Part shown: one piece after another, positions 49,836 through 58,982 of the stretch | How the letters are laid out: the number at the start of each line of letters is the position of its first letter | How positions within the stretch are numbered: position 1 is the stretch's first letter | From: Dermabacteraceae bacterium TAE3-ERU5 | GTDB taxonomy: Bacteria; Actinomycetota; Actinomycetes; Actinomycetales; Dermabacteraceae | Assembly: GCA_019218375.1 (NCBI GenBank) | Contig: JAHUUK010000003.1 | Location: 124,001-188,000, forward strand | Direction of reading: 5' to 3' | Length of the DNA: 64,000 nucleotides | The notes under the pieces: model-generated | What the model was told of the DNA's origin: nothing | The model's input: only the letters and a program-made list of their open reading frames with translations | The model's database searches: none | Made by a program: the position numbers and the translations under genes

Positions 49836-51269
49836 TCAGGAGTTGCTGATCCGCACCATTTCTTCGCGGGAAACAACCTTCACGCGCTCGCGCGGGTTAC
49901 CTTCCGCGTCCAGGGCGGCGGCACCGAGGGCCTGCTCGTGCTCCTCCAGTTTCAGCCAGCCCTCCCAGGTGGTGTACTGCACGCCCTTGCTTTCCAGCAG
50001 GCGCAGCGTCGATTCGGGATCGCGGTCCTTCGCCGGGGTCAGGGTCGGCAGGTCCTCCAGCATGCAGGTGACCGTTTCGAGCGCGTCGGACTTGGTGGCA
50101 CCGATCAGGCCGACGGGACCGCGCTTGATCCAGCCGTTCGCGTAGACGCCCTCGATGTGCTTGCCGTTTTCGTCGAGCACGCGACCGAGTTCGTTCTTAA
50201 CCACGCCACGGTCGGCATCGTACGGCACGCCCGCCAGTTCACTACCGAAGTAGCCGATGGCGCGGTAAACGGCCCCCAGTTCGTAATCGACCATTTCGCC
50301 GGTGCCGACCAGGTTGCCGTCCTCGTCCAGGCGGGTGCGCTCAAAACGCATGCCGGTCATGACGCCGTCCTCGCCCAGCACCTCCACGGGGCGGTGCCAG
50401 AAGTGCAGGTGCAGACGGCGCTGTACCGGGTTGCCGTGATGGTCGGTCGGTTCGCTGCCGTTCGCTTCGCGTTCGTTCTGCTCGTTGAGCCAGCCCACGA
50501 AGGTATCCACAACCTGCTTCTGGCGGTTGTCCTTGGCGATAGCTTCCCATTCGGCCTCGCTCACCTGGTCGAAATCGCGCTGGTCGAGCACCATCTGCAC
50601 GCCCTGCGGGTGCGCCAGTTCGCGGGTCTCCAGCGGGGTGAACTTAACCTGGGTCGGGCCGCGGCGGCCGAAAACGTGGACGTCGGTGACGGGGGAGGCC
50701 TTCATGCCCTCGTAAACGTTCGCGGGGATCTCGGTCTTGAGCAGTTCGTCGGCGCTCTTAGCGAGCACGCGAGCGACGTCGAGGGCGACGTTACCGTTGC
50801 CGAGAACGGCCACCTTCTCGTGCTTGAGCGGCCAGGTGAGGGGGTAATCCGGGTTGCCGTCGTACCAGGCCACGAAGTCGGCCGCGCCGTAGCTTCCGTC
50901 CAGGTCAATACCGGGAATGTCCAGGGCGGCATCCTTGATCGCGCCGGTTGCGAAAACGATCACGTCGTAGTGTTCGCGCAGTTCCTCCAGCGTCAGATCG
51001 GTGCCGAATTCGACGTTACCGAAGAAGCGAATATCGCCCCGGCCGAGGATGCGGCGCAGGGCGGTCATGATGCCCTTAATGCGGGGGTGATCGGGGGCCA
51101 CGCCGTAACGGATCAGGCCGAACGGGGCGGGCAGGCGGTCAAACAGATCGATTGCGACCGGTAGTTCACCGGACTTGACCTGCTCGGTCTTGGTGAGGGT
51201 TTCCGCGGCGTAAATGCCTGCGGGGCCAGCGCCGATGACGGCCATGCGGAGCGGAGCAGAAGAAAACAT
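49836..51269 (-). CDS. fprA: Ferredoxin/adrenodoxin-type NADP reductase FprA
   Basis: 477-residue flavoprotein related to mycobacterial FprA and mitochondrial adrenodoxin reductase. It moves electrons between NADPH and ferredoxins. AVIGAGPAGIYAAETL (10-25) binds FAD, RLPAPFGLIRYGVAPDH is a family hallmark, VAVLGNGNVALDVARVL binds NADP, and RGPVGLIGATKSDA is the C-terminal FAD block. Length is normal. ATG at 51269; the ribosome site is weak. Confidence 0.93.
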   Translation of the reverse strand: MFSSAPLRMAVIGAGPAGIYAAETLTKTEQVKSGELPVAIDLFDRLPAPFGLIRYGVAPDHPRIKGIMTALRRILGRGDIRFFGNVEFGTDLTLEELREHYDVIVFATGAIKDAALDIPGIDLDGSYGAADFVAWYDGNPDYPLTWPLKHEKVAVLGNGNVALDVARVLAKSADELLKTEIPANVYEGMKASPVTDVHVFGRRGPTQVKFTPLETRELAHPQGVQMVLDQRDFDQVSEAEWEAIAKDNRQKQVVDTFVGWLNEQNEREANGSEPTDHHGNPVQRRLHLHFWHRPVEVLGEDGVMTGMRFERTRLDEDGNLVGTGEMVDYELGAVYRAIGYFGSELAGVPYDADRGVVKNELGRVLDENGKHIEGVYANGWIKRGPVGLIGATKSDALETVTCMLEDLPTLTPAKDRDPESTLRLLESKGVQYTTWEGWLKLEEHEQALGAAALDAEGNPRERVKVVSREEMVRISNS

Positions 51270-51294
51270 CGGTCCTCGTTATCAAAGCCGGGGG

Positions 51295-51345
51295 ACAAAA
51301 ACAGTGGAGGGCCCGCGCGCGTTAGCGCGCAGCCCCTCCACTTTA
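51295..51345 (-). terminator. Terminator of the formate/nitrite transporter gene
   Basis: AGTGGAGG pairs with CCTCCACT around an inner GCGCGC/GCGCGC stem; on the minus strand followed by GTTTTTG. Confidence 0.85.
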
Positions 51346-51410
51346 TAGCTGCCGGTGGCCGTGGGTCGCGTTCGCGTGTCCCACCCCACCGTTAGGCAGG
51401 TGAACCTTAC

Positions 51411-52289
51411 TTATGCGTTCTTGTAGTTGTTGCGGCGGTAGACAACCCAGAAGTACACGCCGACGAAGATCGCGCCACCGATGATGTTGCCGATGGTGAC
51501 CGGGATGATGTTGTTCCAGATCGCGGAGCCGATGGTGAGGCCGTCGTAGTCAGCGATGGTCTTACCCGCGGCCTTCACCGCGTCGGAGGTCCAGAAGGCG
51601 TCGCCACCGAAGGCCTTGATCATGAGGCCCATCGGCAGCATGAACATGTTGGCGATCGAGTGCTCGAAACCGCTGGCTACGAACAGCGAGATGGGCAGCA
51701 TGATCGCGATGACCTTGTCCATCGTGTTGCGGCCGGAGACAGCCATCCAAACGGCCAGGCAGACCGCGAAGTTAGCCAGGAGGCCGAGGAAGACGCATTC
51801 CAGCCAGGTGTGGTGAATCTTTGCGTTGGAAACGTTCATCACGACCAGGCCCCACGCGCCCTTGTTGGACTTGTAGACGCCGGCCAGCAGGATCAGCACG
51901 GCCAGAATCAGCGAACCAATCAGGTTGCCAAAGTAGGAAACCGCCCAGTGCTTAAGCATCTGAGCGGTGGTGATGCGGCCCGACATACGGGGCATGACGG
52001 TCAGGGTGGTGCCGGTGAACAGGTCCGAGCCGGAAATGATGACGAGCACCAGGCCGACCGAGAAGGTCATGCCGCCGAGCACCTTAGCGAAACCGGTCGG
52101 GACGCCGGTCATGCCCTGCTGGGAGGTGACGTAGTAGATGAAACCGAGGGCGATGAAGCCGCCGCCGGTGAGGGCGAGCAGGAACATGTCCAGGAAAGGC
52201 TTGGTGGCCTTCGCGTAGAGGCCGTCTTCCATCGTCTTCGCCATTGCGGGCGGAGCCGGTGCGGTAACTTTCGTTGCCAGATCTTCCAT
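51411..52289 (-). CDS. Formate/nitrite transporter family channel
   Basis: 292-residue FNT-family pentameric channel for formate, nitrite or hydrosulfide. Six helices are visible, with FDMFLLALTGGGFIALGF-type helix 1, SGSDLFTGTTLTVMPR (the Omega-loop region after helix 2), NLIGSLILA and GFEHSIANMFMLP, a conserved FNT segment. The frame is open to 52358, but ATG at 52289 has AAAGGAG seven bases upstream and yields MEDLATKVTAPA. The substrate cannot be assigned. Confidence 0.92.
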   Translation of the reverse strand: MEDLATKVTAPAPPAMAKTMEDGLYAKATKPFLDMFLLALTGGGFIALGFIYYVTSQQGMTGVPTGFAKVLGGMTFSVGLVLVIISGSDLFTGTTLTVMPRMSGRITTAQMLKHWAVSYFGNLIGSLILAVLILLAGVYKSNKGAWGLVVMNVSNAKIHHTWLECVFLGLLANFAVCLAVWMAVSGRNTMDKVIAIMLPISLFVASGFEHSIANMFMLPMGLMIKAFGGDAFWTSDAVKAAGKTIADYDGLTIGSAIWNNIIPVTIGNIIGGAIFVGVYFWVVYRRNNYKNA

Positions 52290-52480
52290 AAATACTCCTT
52301 TAGGTTGCTGCCCGCTCTGGGCACGGTGCCGGGCACACGTTCGGGCGCGACAGTGCACCCGAACAGGCGCGGGGTCAAAGAGACGCTATTACCCTACCCG
52401 TCGTTTTAAGCTCGTTCGGGCAAAACGGCAAAAAGCGATATTAAAACGCAACCTAAATTAGAGAATTAGCTAAGCCTTGC

Positions 52481-53158
52481 CTAACTGGAAATTGTGTGTT
52501 GCGGGCCTTCGCTCGGCTGCACCACCACGAAACCGGGGCCGTGGAAGGCCAGCTGGAAAGCTTCGCCGCTGCCCCGCCCAATCAGCGCGCCCGCCTTAAA
52601 GGTGCTTTTCAAGGTGGGGGAAAGGTTCGCTGACCAGCAAACGGCGGCGTTGGGATCAACGAAGGTCGGCTGCTGCGAGCAGTCGAGCAACAGCGGGTTG
52701 CCGTCGCTCGTGACGGCAACCATGCCGTGCCCCTTTAACTCAAAATTAAATAGCCCGCCGGCCATTATTCCGGCGCCACCCATGCCGCGAATGTCCCAGT
52801 CGAGCGAGGAATCAAAAGCCAACACATTGCGGGTATTAAGGGTTAAAGCATCGCCCTCTAGCTGGATCAGGAAAATATTTGCCGCGTTGCGCGCGAAAAA
52901 CACCTCGCCGCTTCCGGAAACGCGCATCAGGTTGTGGCCCTCGCCCGTCACCATTTTCTTGAGCAGCCGCATGCCGCCGCCCGCGCCCTGGTAGGAGAAG
53001 TCGATCTGCCCCTGGTAGGCGACCATCGCCCCCTGGGTGGCGATTAGCTCGGAGTTGCCCGCGTTCAGGGCGCAGCGGAGCATGCGCGGCGACTGCAGCA
53101 GCCAACGTTCCTGGGACTGATTTTCCTGGTGGTCTGCCGCGAATAGGGTGCTGCGCAT
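52481..53158 (-). CDS. AIM24-family protein
   Basis: 225-residue beta-rich protein of the AIM24/TRAP-like fold. GAMVAYQGQIDFSYQGAGGG, LKKMVTGEGHNLMRVSG and GAGIMAGGLFNFELKGHGM, quoted in part, are family blocks. Molecular function of the bacterial proteins is unknown; they may bind membranes or oligomerise. The frame is open to 53191, but ATG at 53158 directly follows GGAGGAAAC and gives MRSTLFAADHQENQ. It lies 57 bp from the copA stop, same strand, possibly part of the copper operon or separately transcribed. Confidence 0.88.
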   Translation of the reverse strand: MRSTLFAADHQENQSQERWLLQSPRMLRCALNAGNSELIATQGAMVAYQGQIDFSYQGAGGGMRLLKKMVTGEGHNLMRVSGSGEVFFARNAANIFLIQLEGDALTLNTRNVLAFDSSLDWDIRGMGGAGIMAGGLFNFELKGHGMVAVTSDGNPLLLDCSQQPTFVDPNAAVCWSANLSPTLKSTFKAGALIGRGSGEAFQLAFHGPGFVVVQPSEGPQHTISS

Positions 53159-53215
53159 GTTTCCTCCTTGGCTTGGCCGTAGTTTGTGCACAGCCTAGCC
53201 CCGCAGGGGCGAGAC

Positions 53216-55408
53216 TTACAGGTCCCAGCCGCGCAGGCGCAGGGAATTTGCAACCACGAACAGGCTTGAGCAAGCCATGGCCGCGCCCGCAATCATCGGA
53301 TTTAGCAATCCCGCCACGGCCAGCGGAATGGCCACCAGGTTGTAGATAAAGGCCCAGAGCAGGTTCCAACGGATCGTGTTCACCGTGGCGCGCGAAAGCC
53401 CGAACGCCTTGGGCAGTAGCGCGATGTCTCCGCCCGACAGCACGATGTCTCCGTTAGCGATGGCCGCGTCGGTGCCGCTGCCCAGCGCAACCCCCAGATC
53501 GGCGGCGGCGAGGGCGGCGGTGTCGTTGATGCCATCGCCCAGCATTGCCACGTGCCTGCCCTGGCTGCGCAGCTCATTAACTAGGCGCAATTTATCCGCC
53601 GGAGTCAGCTTCGCGTGAACCTCGCTAATACCGGTAGCGGCGGCCACTTTATGCGCGGCGGCCAGGTTGTCCCCGGTAGCAAGCACCGGCGTAACGCCCT
53701 GCTCGCGCAGCGCCGCGACTATCGCGGCAGAACTTTCGCGCAGGGTATCGCCGCAACCGAACAGGGCGCAGGCCTCGCCGTCTACCTCAAGCAGGCTGAG
53801 CGTTTCGCCCGCGCGCGCGGCTGCCTCGGCGCTTTCGGTCAGCTCTTGCGGCAGTGTCTCTGCCTGGCGCAGGCTACGCAGCCGCACCTTTTTACCCGCA
53901 ACTACGGCGCTTACGCCGTCCCCCGCCTGGGCCTGGGCATCCTGCGCGGCGGGAACCTCCCCCTGCCAGGCGGACGTGATCGCGCGGGCGATCGGATGGT
54001 TGCTGTGCGCCTCCACGGCGGCCGCCAAGCGCAGCGCCGAGTCCTCTTGCCAGCCCGCGCGCACCGCCATGCGTGTTAGCTGCATTTCGCCGCGCGTCAG
54101 GGTGCCGGTCTTATCGAACACCACGGTATCCACCGCGCGTGATTCCTCCAGCGCGTGCGCGGAACGCACCAGTATGCCCAGCTTCGCGCCGCGACCGGTG
54201 CCGACCATGATCGCGGTGGGGGTGGCCAGGCCGAGCGCGCAGGGGCAAGCGATAACGAGCACCGAAACGGCGGTGGTGAAAGCCGCCTCCCAGCCCGCTC
54301 CGGCGAAGAACCAGCCAAGCCCGGTAAACAGGCTCAACGCGATTACCGTCGGCACAAAAATCGCGGAAATGCGATCCACCAGGTGTTGAATCGGTGCCTT
54401 CGAGGTCTGCGCCTCCTCCACCAGGCGGGCGATCTGCGCGAGCTGGGTGTCCTCTCCCACCCTGGTCGCGCGCACCACCAGGCGGCCCACGGTATTAACC
54501 GTGGCGCCCTCGACCGTGTCTCCCGCGCCGACGTCTTCCGGCAGGGACTCCCCGGTGAGCAGAGAGCGATCAATCGCGCTAGAGCCTGCGATAACCGTGC
54601 CATCGGTGGCAATCTTCTCTCCCGGCAGCACCGCGAAAGTATCACCCACCACTAGCTCCGACGCCGGAACCAGGCGCTCCACCGGCTGGCCGTTGCTTCC
54701 CGGCTCCAGGAGCCGCGCCTGCTTCGCTCCCGCCAGGGAAAGCGCACGCACGCCGTCCGCCGCGCTGGCGAGCGCGCGGTCCTGCGCGTAGCGTCCGGCC
54801 AGCACCAGGGTGGTAATTACCGCCGCGGACTCGAAGTAGAGGTGGTCGCCAGCGCCGCGCCAGAGGGCCCACAGGGAAAGCGCGTAGGCAGCGCTGACGC
54901 CGAGGCTGACCAGCGTGTCCATCGTGCTGGTGCCGTGGCGCAGATTTATCAGTGCCTTGGCGTGGAAAGGCCAGGCGCAGTAGGTGGCCACCAGGGTAGT
55001 CAGGAGCGCAATCGTGGGTTGCCAGAACGGAAAGTGCAGGGCCGGAATCATGGATACCGGCATCACTATTGCGGTACAGGCCGCTGCCGTAATGAGGCGG
55101 GGTAGCAGCGGATCGCTGCTCGGTGCCGAAACGGTCTCGCTTTGTTCCGGCGTGCCGGGCGCACGTAGGGAGGCATCGTAACCGGCCTTTTCTACGGTGG
55201 CGACCAGCTCTGCGTCGCTAACCTCGCTAGAAACCTCAACGCGAGCGCGCGCCAGCGCTAGGTTCACACTGGCCCGCACTCCCGGTAGCTTTTGCAGTTT
55301 TTTCTCCACCCGGCCCACGCAGGAGGCGCAGGTCATGCCGGTGACGTTAAGCGTCACCACCCGGGTGGGGGAGGTGGTCTGCGCATCTGCCGCGGGAGTG
55401 GTGGACAT
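53216..55408 (-). CDS. copA: Copper-translocating P1B-type ATPase
   Basis: 730-residue heavy-metal exporter. One N-terminal metal-binding domain carries GMTCASC (24-30). Eight helices include the CPC transport site in IACPCALG. The cytoplasmic motor has VFDKTGTLT (phosphorylated Asp), the SNHPIARA HP motif, and MLGDGINDTAAL. The CPC site and the copZ neighbour indicate Cu(I) export. ATG at 55408 lies 6 bp after the copZ stop, so the two are one operon. A CsoR-like operator precedes copZ. Confidence 0.95.
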   Translation of the reverse strand: MSTTPAADAQTTSPTRVVTLNVTGMTCASCVGRVEKKLQKLPGVRASVNLALARARVEVSSEVSDAELVATVEKAGYDASLRAPGTPEQSETVSAPSSDPLLPRLITAAACTAIVMPVSMIPALHFPFWQPTIALLTTLVATYCAWPFHAKALINLRHGTSTMDTLVSLGVSAAYALSLWALWRGAGDHLYFESAAVITTLVLAGRYAQDRALASAADGVRALSLAGAKQARLLEPGSNGQPVERLVPASELVVGDTFAVLPGEKIATDGTVIAGSSAIDRSLLTGESLPEDVGAGDTVEGATVNTVGRLVVRATRVGEDTQLAQIARLVEEAQTSKAPIQHLVDRISAIFVPTVIALSLFTGLGWFFAGAGWEAAFTTAVSVLVIACPCALGLATPTAIMVGTGRGAKLGILVRSAHALEESRAVDTVVFDKTGTLTRGEMQLTRMAVRAGWQEDSALRLAAAVEAHSNHPIARAITSAWQGEVPAAQDAQAQAGDGVSAVVAGKKVRLRSLRQAETLPQELTESAEAAARAGETLSLLEVDGEACALFGCGDTLRESSAAIVAALREQGVTPVLATGDNLAAAHKVAAATGISEVHAKLTPADKLRLVNELRSQGRHVAMLGDGINDTAALAAADLGVALGSGTDAAIANGDIVLSGGDIALLPKAFGLSRATVNTIRWNLLWAFIYNLVAIPLAVAGLLNPMIAGAAMACSSLFVVANSLRLRGWDL

Positions 55409-55414
55409 GGGCGA

Positions 55415-55636
55415 TTAGGCCTCGGTGACGGTGTAGTCGTCGGAGGCCTCGGCAATCGCTGCCTGCACCGCCGCGAAATCGGGGGTCTGCGGGCCGGTCA
55501 CGGTAACGCGAGATTCGCCGCCCGCAACCAGATCGACGTGCACGGATTCGATGCCGGTGACCTCGCTCAGCTCGGAGGTGACCGCGTTGACGCAGTGCTG
55601 GCAGGTGAGGCCGGTGACCAGGTAGACGGTGTCCAT
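55415..55636 (-). CDS. copZ: Copper chaperone (heavy-metal-associated domain)
   Basis: 73-residue single HMA domain. The Cu(I)-binding motif is GLTCQHC (Cys12, Cys15), followed by the ferredoxin-like fold expected for CopZ/Atx1 chaperones that hand copper to CopA. Several acidic residues at the C-terminus are usual. ATG at 55636 has GGAAGGA upstream. It is the first gene of the operon and sits just downstream of the operator at 55671. Confidence 0.93.
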   Translation of the reverse strand: MDTVYLVTGLTCQHCVNAVTSELSEVTGIESVHVDLVAGGESRVTVTGPQTPDFAAVQAAIAEASDDYTVTEA

Positions 55637-55670
55637 GATTTTTCCTTCCGGGGTGATTAAGCGCTTTCAC

Positions 55671-55689
55671 AATACCCCTAGGGGGTATT
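55671..55689 (-). promoter_or_regulatory. CsoR-like copper operator
   Basis: AATACCCC-TAG-GGGGTATT, an 8-bp inverted repeat with a 3-bp spacer. GC-run palindromes flanked by TA pairs of this kind are bound by CsoR-type copper repressors. It lies 35 bp upstream of copZ and 32 bp upstream of the divergent kinase start. Confidence 0.7.
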
Positions 55690-55708
55690 CCGGGCAAGGG
55701 TGACTGGC

Positions 55709-55714
55709 TACCAT
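55709..55714 (+). promoter_or_regulatory. -10 element of the leaderless kinase gene
   Basis: TACCAT ends six bases before ATG 55721. Confidence 0.5.
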
Positions 55715-55720
55715 GGCCAC

Positions 55721-57796
55721 ATGAGTTCCTCCGAAAACACTCCCGTAGCCTCCTGGGTAAGCGCGCAGCTCCCCCTGTTAGAGGACTCCGGATACCGGAT
55801 CGGTCGCACCATCGGCAGCGGCGGCATGGGGATCGTCTACGAGGCGGTAGACGCAGATTCCCGCACGGTCGCCCTGAAAGTGCTGCGTCCGGGAGTCGGC
55901 CACGACCCCAGCGCCCGCAGCAGGCTGGCCAGGGAAGTAGACGCGCTGAAACGGGTTAAGAGCGACAACATTGCTCGCGTGCTGGATGCGGAATTGGAAG
56001 AGCAGCTCGCGTTCGTAGTCACCGAGTACATCGCGGGGCCAACGCTGGAGGATGCCGTGCAGCGGCTCGGAGGCCTGCACCCGGAGGTGGTGCGCGAGAT
56101 CGGCCTCATCCTGGGCGAAACCCTGCGCGATATTCACGCCGCCGGGCTGATCCACCGCGACCTCAAGCCCTCCAACATCATGCTGCGCGAGGCGCGCGAT
56201 GAGGACCTCACTAATTACGACCCCCAGGGCGCTGGGGTGGACCCCGTAATCATCGACTTTGGCATTGCGCAGGTGGCCGACGATTCCCGCCTGACATCCA
56301 CGGGAATGCTGATGGGAACCGCTTCGTTCCTGGACCCGCACGTGGCGCGCAGCAACACCATTCAGCCGAGCGCCGACTGGTGGGCCTGGGCGGCGGTGCT
56401 GGCCTACGCTGCCACCGGCAGGGAGCCGTTTGGTGCAGGCAGGGCGGATCACGTGTTCCTGCGTGCAAGCCAGGGCGAAGTAGACCTGGCGGGCATTCCC
56501 GAGCAGCTCGCCGCGTTCCTGCGGCTGGCGCTTTCGCCCGACGTTTCCGCACGCCCCAGCCCCGACGAATTGCTTTACGCCCTAGAACGCCTGGAACTGG
56601 ACCCAGACAGCACCAGGGTGCTGCGCACGCCGATGGTCGGCGTGAGTGGGCCGACCGAGGCAATGCGGATGCGTGAGGAGGAGATCGCGCGCGAGTCCCG
56701 CGAAATTCGTGAGGAACAGGGCACCACTGTGCTAGCGGCCCTCGCGGCAGATGCGCAGCAGCAGGACCGGGAAGCCGGTCAGGAAGAGGCTGACAAAACC
56801 GAGATGCTGCCCGCTTTGTCGGACACGCAGAGCCAGGCGGAAAGGGATGCGGAACGCACGCAGGTGCTGCCCGCCCTGGACGATGAATGGCGGGAAGAAG
56901 AAGAGTGCACGCAGGCGCTGCCGGTAGCCGGGGACGCGGAAAATACCGCGGCGCTGCCCGTGGACCGCACGGAGGTGCTGCCCGCCGTAGCGCCGCTGGA
57001 GGCCACCCGCCCGCTGCCGTTGATGCGCCCCGCGCCGCAGCAGGAGGCCGCTCCCGCAGCCAGCCCCGCCTGGGACGCGAGCGCCGATCCTTATGCGCAG
57101 CCGAGCGCGTTCCCCGTTCCCATGGCGGAGCGCGGCGCGGTTCCCGCTGATTCCGCCAGTGCGCCGCTTCCTCCCGGTTACGTGCCGCCGCCACGCAGGC
57201 ACCACCTGCTGGTCTGGGTGGCGCACCTATCCCTGACCGCAGTCGCGGCCGTGGTGCCGCTGATCGCGGTTGCCGTGCTGCTGCTTATGACGGCGCTGGT
57301 GCGCACCATCGCCCGCACCCGGCGTCACATGGTGCTGCGCACCGGCATGGGCAAGGGGCGGGTAGGCACCTCCTGGGTGGTGGGGCTGGCGCTCCCGCTA
57401 CGTTTCGCCTGGGCGGTGGTGGAGACGCTGCTGATAGCGATTATCCCCGCCGTACTGGGAATTGGACTGGCGGGTTCGCTGGATGCGCTACTCATCATCA
57501 CCGGCACCTACACGCTGCCGGAGGGTGCGGTGAGCGCGCTCGCCTTCTTCGTGATGCTGGTCAGCATGTGGCTCGGGATCGGGGGCCGCACCACGCGGGA
57601 TGGCGCGCACGTCCTGGCCGACGCGGCGGCCCCGAATGCCCTCTGGGGAGTGGCCGTCGGCGGCCTGCTGTTGCTCTTTGGCGGGGCCGCAATCACCGCT
57701 TTCCTGGCCCGCTCGGGCGCTGTCGATCTCGCCCCGCTGGTTACCAGCTACAGCATGTCGGACTTGCCCTGGCGGTCCCTTCCCGGCTCCCGGTGA
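55721..57796 (+). CDS. Membrane Ser/Thr protein kinase with repeated TxxLP motifs
   Basis: 691 residues. A Hanks-type kinase domain (~28-290) has the Gly loop IGSGGMGIVYEA, VALKVLRPG (ATP Lys), IHRDLKPSNIML, IDFGIA and the activation-loop MGTASFLDP. The linker carries five related motifs, KTEMLP, RTQVLP, CTQALP, RTEVLP and ATRPLP (~358-436), which could be phosphorylation sites read by an FHA protein. The C-terminal third (~490-685) has several hydrophobic helices and no PASTA repeats, unlike PknB. The frame is open to 55700, but ATG 55721 has a -10 hexamer six bases upstream. Confidence 0.9.
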   Translation: MSSSENTPVASWVSAQLPLLEDSGYRIGRTIGSGGMGIVYEAVDADSRTVALKVLRPGVGHDPSARSRLAREVDALKRVKSDNIARVLDAELEEQLAFVVTEYIAGPTLEDAVQRLGGLHPEVVREIGLILGETLRDIHAAGLIHRDLKPSNIMLREARDEDLTNYDPQGAGVDPVIIDFGIAQVADDSRLTSTGMLMGTASFLDPHVARSNTIQPSADWWAWAAVLAYAATGREPFGAGRADHVFLRASQGEVDLAGIPEQLAAFLRLALSPDVSARPSPDELLYALERLELDPDSTRVLRTPMVGVSGPTEAMRMREEEIARESREIREEQGTTVLAALAADAQQQDREAGQEEADKTEMLPALSDTQSQAERDAERTQVLPALDDEWREEEECTQALPVAGDAENTAALPVDRTEVLPAVAPLEATRPLPLMRPAPQQEAAPAASPAWDASADPYAQPSAFPVPMAERGAVPADSASAPLPPGYVPPPRRHHLLVWVAHLSLTAVAAVVPLIAVAVLLLMTALVRTIARTRRHMVLRTGMGKGRVGTSWVVGLALPLRFAWAVVETLLIAIIPAVLGIGLAGSLDALLIITGTYTLPEGAVSALAFFVMLVSMWLGIGGRTTRDGAHVLADAAAPNALWGVAVGGLLLLFGGAAITAFLARSGAVDLAPLVTSYSMSDLPWRSLPGSR

Positions 57797-57857
57797 GGCC
57801 TAAAAACTACCGCTAGGCTGTATTAATGTTTTTGCGCAACAAGGTGGAGGAATATCT

Positions 57858-58643
57858 ATGACGCAAGAAAACCGCAATGCTCCCGAAAGCAAGAAGGAGC
57901 GGCGTCTGCAGGCGCGCGAAGAACTGCGCAAGCAGCGCGAGGCCGAGGTGGCCAAGAAGCAGCGCACCAAGGTCGCCATCATCGCCGCCGTGGTCGTGCT
58001 CGCGCTGGTGATCGTGGTCGGGGTCGGCTACGCGCTCAGTAAGCGCGGCGGAAACTCGGTGGGCGCGGTGCAAAACCCCGGCACGGTAGCGGAGGGGCAG
58101 AGCTACCTGGAGTTCGGCGCTAAGGCCGACAAGCCGGTGGTGGATGTTTACCTCGATTTCCTCTGCCCCTACTGCAAGCTGTTTGCGGAGGCCCAGTCCG
58201 AGAACCTGCAGCAGCAGGCTGAAAAGGGCGACATCACCCTGCGCCTGCATCCGCGCATGATGCTTGATTCCTTCAGCACCCCCGCGGGCTACTCGCAGCG
58301 CAGCGCGAACGCCGCGATCTGCGTCTACAACCAGGACCGCAACAAGTTCTTCGCTATGGAGAAGCTGCTGTTTGAGAACCAGCCGCGGGAAGGCGGCGCC
58401 GGGCTGGATGACGCCAGGCTGAAGGAGCTAGCCAAGCAGGCCGGGGCCGACGCCTCCGTAGACAAGTGCATTGACGACAGGCAGTTCGTTCCCTGGATCA
58501 GTGCGAACGTGGAGCCGGAGGCGCTGGAAACCACGCGCGGCACCCCGACCGTGAAGATCAACGGCACCATCTGGGAGGGCAACCTGGGTGACGCTGCGGC
58601 CCTGAACGCTGCGATTAAGGCTGCGGGTGCTCCTAAGCAGTAA
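57858..58643 (+). CDS. Membrane-anchored DsbA-like thiol oxidoreductase
   Basis: 261 residues. A charged, coiled N-terminal tail (KKERRLQAREELRKQREAE) precedes one helix (~41-61), placing a thioredoxin domain outside the cell. The active site is CPYC in DFLCPYCKLFAE (~98-106), with a cis-Pro loop RGTPTVKI. An inserted helical region with Cys (AAICVYN, DKCIDD) fits the DsbA/TlpA-like Thioredoxin_4 family of actinobacteria, which form disulfides in secreted proteins. ATG at 57858 follows GTGGAGGAA. It is followed by tRNA-Thr. Confidence 0.92.
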   Translation: MTQENRNAPESKKERRLQAREELRKQREAEVAKKQRTKVAIIAAVVVLALVIVVGVGYALSKRGGNSVGAVQNPGTVAEGQSYLEFGAKADKPVVDVYLDFLCPYCKLFAEAQSENLQQQAEKGDITLRLHPRMMLDSFSTPAGYSQRSANAAICVYNQDRNKFFAMEKLLFENQPREGGAGLDDARLKELAKQAGADASVDKCIDDRQFVPWISANVEPEALETTRGTPTVKINGTIWEGNLGDAAALNAAIKAAGAPKQ

Positions 58644-58689
58644 CTAGAAGCGGCCCCCTGGGGCCAGCCCTGGTACACTGCTAGGGCGC

Positions 58690-58762
58690 GCTGGAGTGGC
58701 GCAATTGGTAGCGCACCCGACTTGTAATCGGGCGGTTGTGGGTTCGAGTCCCATCTCCAGCT
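58690..58762 (+). tRNA. tRNA-Thr (anticodon TGT)
   Basis: Acceptor GCTGGAG/CTCCAGC, D-arm GCGC..GCGC, anticodon stem CCCGA with loop containing TGT, T-arm with GGTTCGAGTCC. Discriminator T; CCA not encoded. Confidence 0.96.
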
Positions 58763-58767
58763 CTCTC

Positions 58768-58804
58768 ATCGCCGTGGGTAACATCACCCACGGCGATATT
58801 TTTT
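58768..58804 (+). terminator. Terminator after tRNA-Thr
   Basis: 12-bp stem ATCGCCGTGGGT / ACCCACGGCGAT followed by ATTTTTTT. Confidence 0.9.
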
Positions 58805-58905
58805 GTCCGGGTAGGCAAATTTTAATTTTTCCGTTGCCACCTGCCCGAAAACTTCACGAGGAAAATTAACTAAATACTAAATGGGCTAAAAATGGCTTAT
58901 GTCAC

Positions 58906-58936
58906 TAAGGTTCGCCTTGGCTTTCCTGGGTAGTAT
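58906..58936 (+). promoter_or_regulatory. IdeR/DtxR-like box and promoter of the efe operon
   Basis: TAAGGTTCGCCTTGGCTTT (58906-58924) matches 12 of 19 positions of the IdeR/DtxR consensus. TAGTAT (58931-58936) just downstream is a good -10, so the box would overlap the promoter. Iron repression is inferred. Confidence 0.5.
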
Positions 58937-58982
58937 CACTGCTCGGTGCATAAAACGGTGCATACCTTTTTGAAAGAGTCTC

